Shown: positions 63,429 to 64,000 of the stretch, piece by piece | How positions within the stretch are numbered: the first letter of the stretch is position 1 | Layout: every line of letters begins with the position of its first letter | DNA from: Morella rubra | Taxonomy: Eukaryota; Streptophyta; Magnoliopsida; Fagales; Myricaceae | Direction of reading: 5' to 3' | Length of the DNA stretch: 64,000 nt | Assembly (NCBI GenBank): GCA_003952965.2 | Contig: CM025854.1 | Coordinates: 2,311,835-2,375,834, forward strand | Notes under the pieces: model-generated | Seen by the model: only the letters and a program-made list of their open reading frames with translations | Told to the model about the DNA's origin: nothing | The model's database searches: none | Translations under genes and position numbers: made by a program

Positions 63429-64000
63429 AATGAACCAAATAGATCAATGGAAAACTTAAATGAAACAAATAGATTAAGGGAGGAGTTATAGTGCAAAAGA
63501 GAAATGAAAAATAGCCAAACTAATTACTTAAAAAAATTAAATATCGTAGACTTATAGACCAAAATACAATTTGAAAATCCTGTAAATTAATTTGCTAAAA
63601 AATTAAATAACATAACATGATGGAAAATTGTCAAACAGATTACTGGAAGACTTATAAACCAAAATATAAATAAAAAATAACCCATTTAAGTAGTTTAAAA
63701 ATTAGCTACCTTTATCGATGAAAATGGGGAAAATATATTAATGGAATAGAAATGTAGCAAAATGTAATTCAAATGGCCGAAGGATAAATGAAAAATAGTC
63801 CAGTTTTATTAGTTCAAAAATTAGATACCATAATATTGAAAAAAAATGAAGCAAAGAGATTAATGGAAGAGTTATAGACCAAAAGATAAATTAGAAATCC
63901 TTTAAATTAATTTGTTCAAAAATTAGATACCATATTATTTGGTAAATGAGCAAATAGGACAATGGAAGACTTATAGACCAAAATATAAACAAAAAATAGC

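Larger units (their letters stand above)
36454..64000. repeat. AT-rich higher-order satellite array (HOR about 825-830 bp)
   Basis: Tandem array to the window end. The landmark GGGAGGAGTT recurs at 37067, 37898, 38729 and, in the clean 3' part, at 51286, 52115, 52937, 53761, 54584, 55409 and so on (spacing mostly 822-831). I divide each unit into eight related monomers of about 100, 102, 104, 131, 67, 98, 123 and 105 bp (sum 830). Most share a TTAATT-like start, a middle such as TTAGATACCATA, and a TATAGACCAAAA-like end. One monomer counted by hand has 25% GC. No gene was seen; the open frames are by-products. Confidence 0.93.
50990..64000. repeat. Satellite, most homogeneous HOR stretch
   Basis: About fifteen successive HOR units with a spacing of 814-829 bp, apart from three shortened ones (800, 772 and 728 bp) explained by local damage near 56930-57125 and 62022-62045. 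Confidence 0.88.

Noticed and set aside
36454..64000. CRISPR-like repeat pattern
   Set aside because: Repeats are contiguous related monomers without unique spacers, in plant DNA.

Overview
The window is plant nuclear DNA, most likely from a eudicot. The genes have many small GT-AG introns, the two gene families are plant glycosyl hydrolases, and the mobile elements are plant L1-type LINEs and a tRNA-derived SINE. I cannot name the species. The left 35.4 kb is genic. A placeholder gap of exactly 1,000 N follows (35454-36453), and the last 27.5 kb is an AT-rich tandem satellite with no genes.

Genic part. A unit of about 21.5 kb is present twice head to tail. Each unit holds a beta-N-acetylhexosaminidase gene (GH20, HEXO3-like, + strand) facing, tail to tail, a KORRIGAN-type endoglucanase gene (GH9, KOR2-like, - strand). 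Copy A (1 to about 13.8 kb) contributes HEXO exons 5-14 (its start lies off the window) and GH9-A. Copy B (13.9-35.4 kb) contributes a HEXO gene starting at 13913 and GH9-B. From memory, HEXO3 (At1g65590) and KOR2 (At1g65610) are also near neighbours in Arabidopsis, so the pairing looks like old microsynteny. The copies are almost identical even in introns, which fits either a very recent tandem duplication or two haplotypes wrongly joined end to end.

Copy B is damaged. HEXO-B lacks the 34-bp exon 10, which would put a stop just after the catalytic Asp-Glu. GH9-B has an 8-bp deletion that shifts the C-terminus. Intron 2 of HEXO-B carries a decayed LINE of about 5.4 kb, which is itself interrupted by a second, frameshifted copy of the HEXO promoter and exon 1. 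A short 5'-truncated LINE (RNase H end) with a clear 11-bp target-site duplication sits upstream of exon 1. Several stretches (1-600, 26150-26835, 18614-19440) look like scrambled, shortened copies of nearby sequence, which suggests assembly trouble.

Satellite part. From 36454 to the end the sequence is a higher-order repeat (HOR) of about 825-830 bp. I can divide it into eight diverged monomers of roughly 67-131 bp, all starting from a TTAATT-like boundary. It contains a clean 3' array, a shorter-period sub-array (about 550-585 bp), a very degraded block and a foreign-looking GC-rich patch. It is a candidate centromeric or pericentromeric satellite, though nothing in the sequence proves that.

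All gene models were read by eye from splice sites and family resemblance. I found no non-eukaryotic system, CRISPR array or RNA gene.
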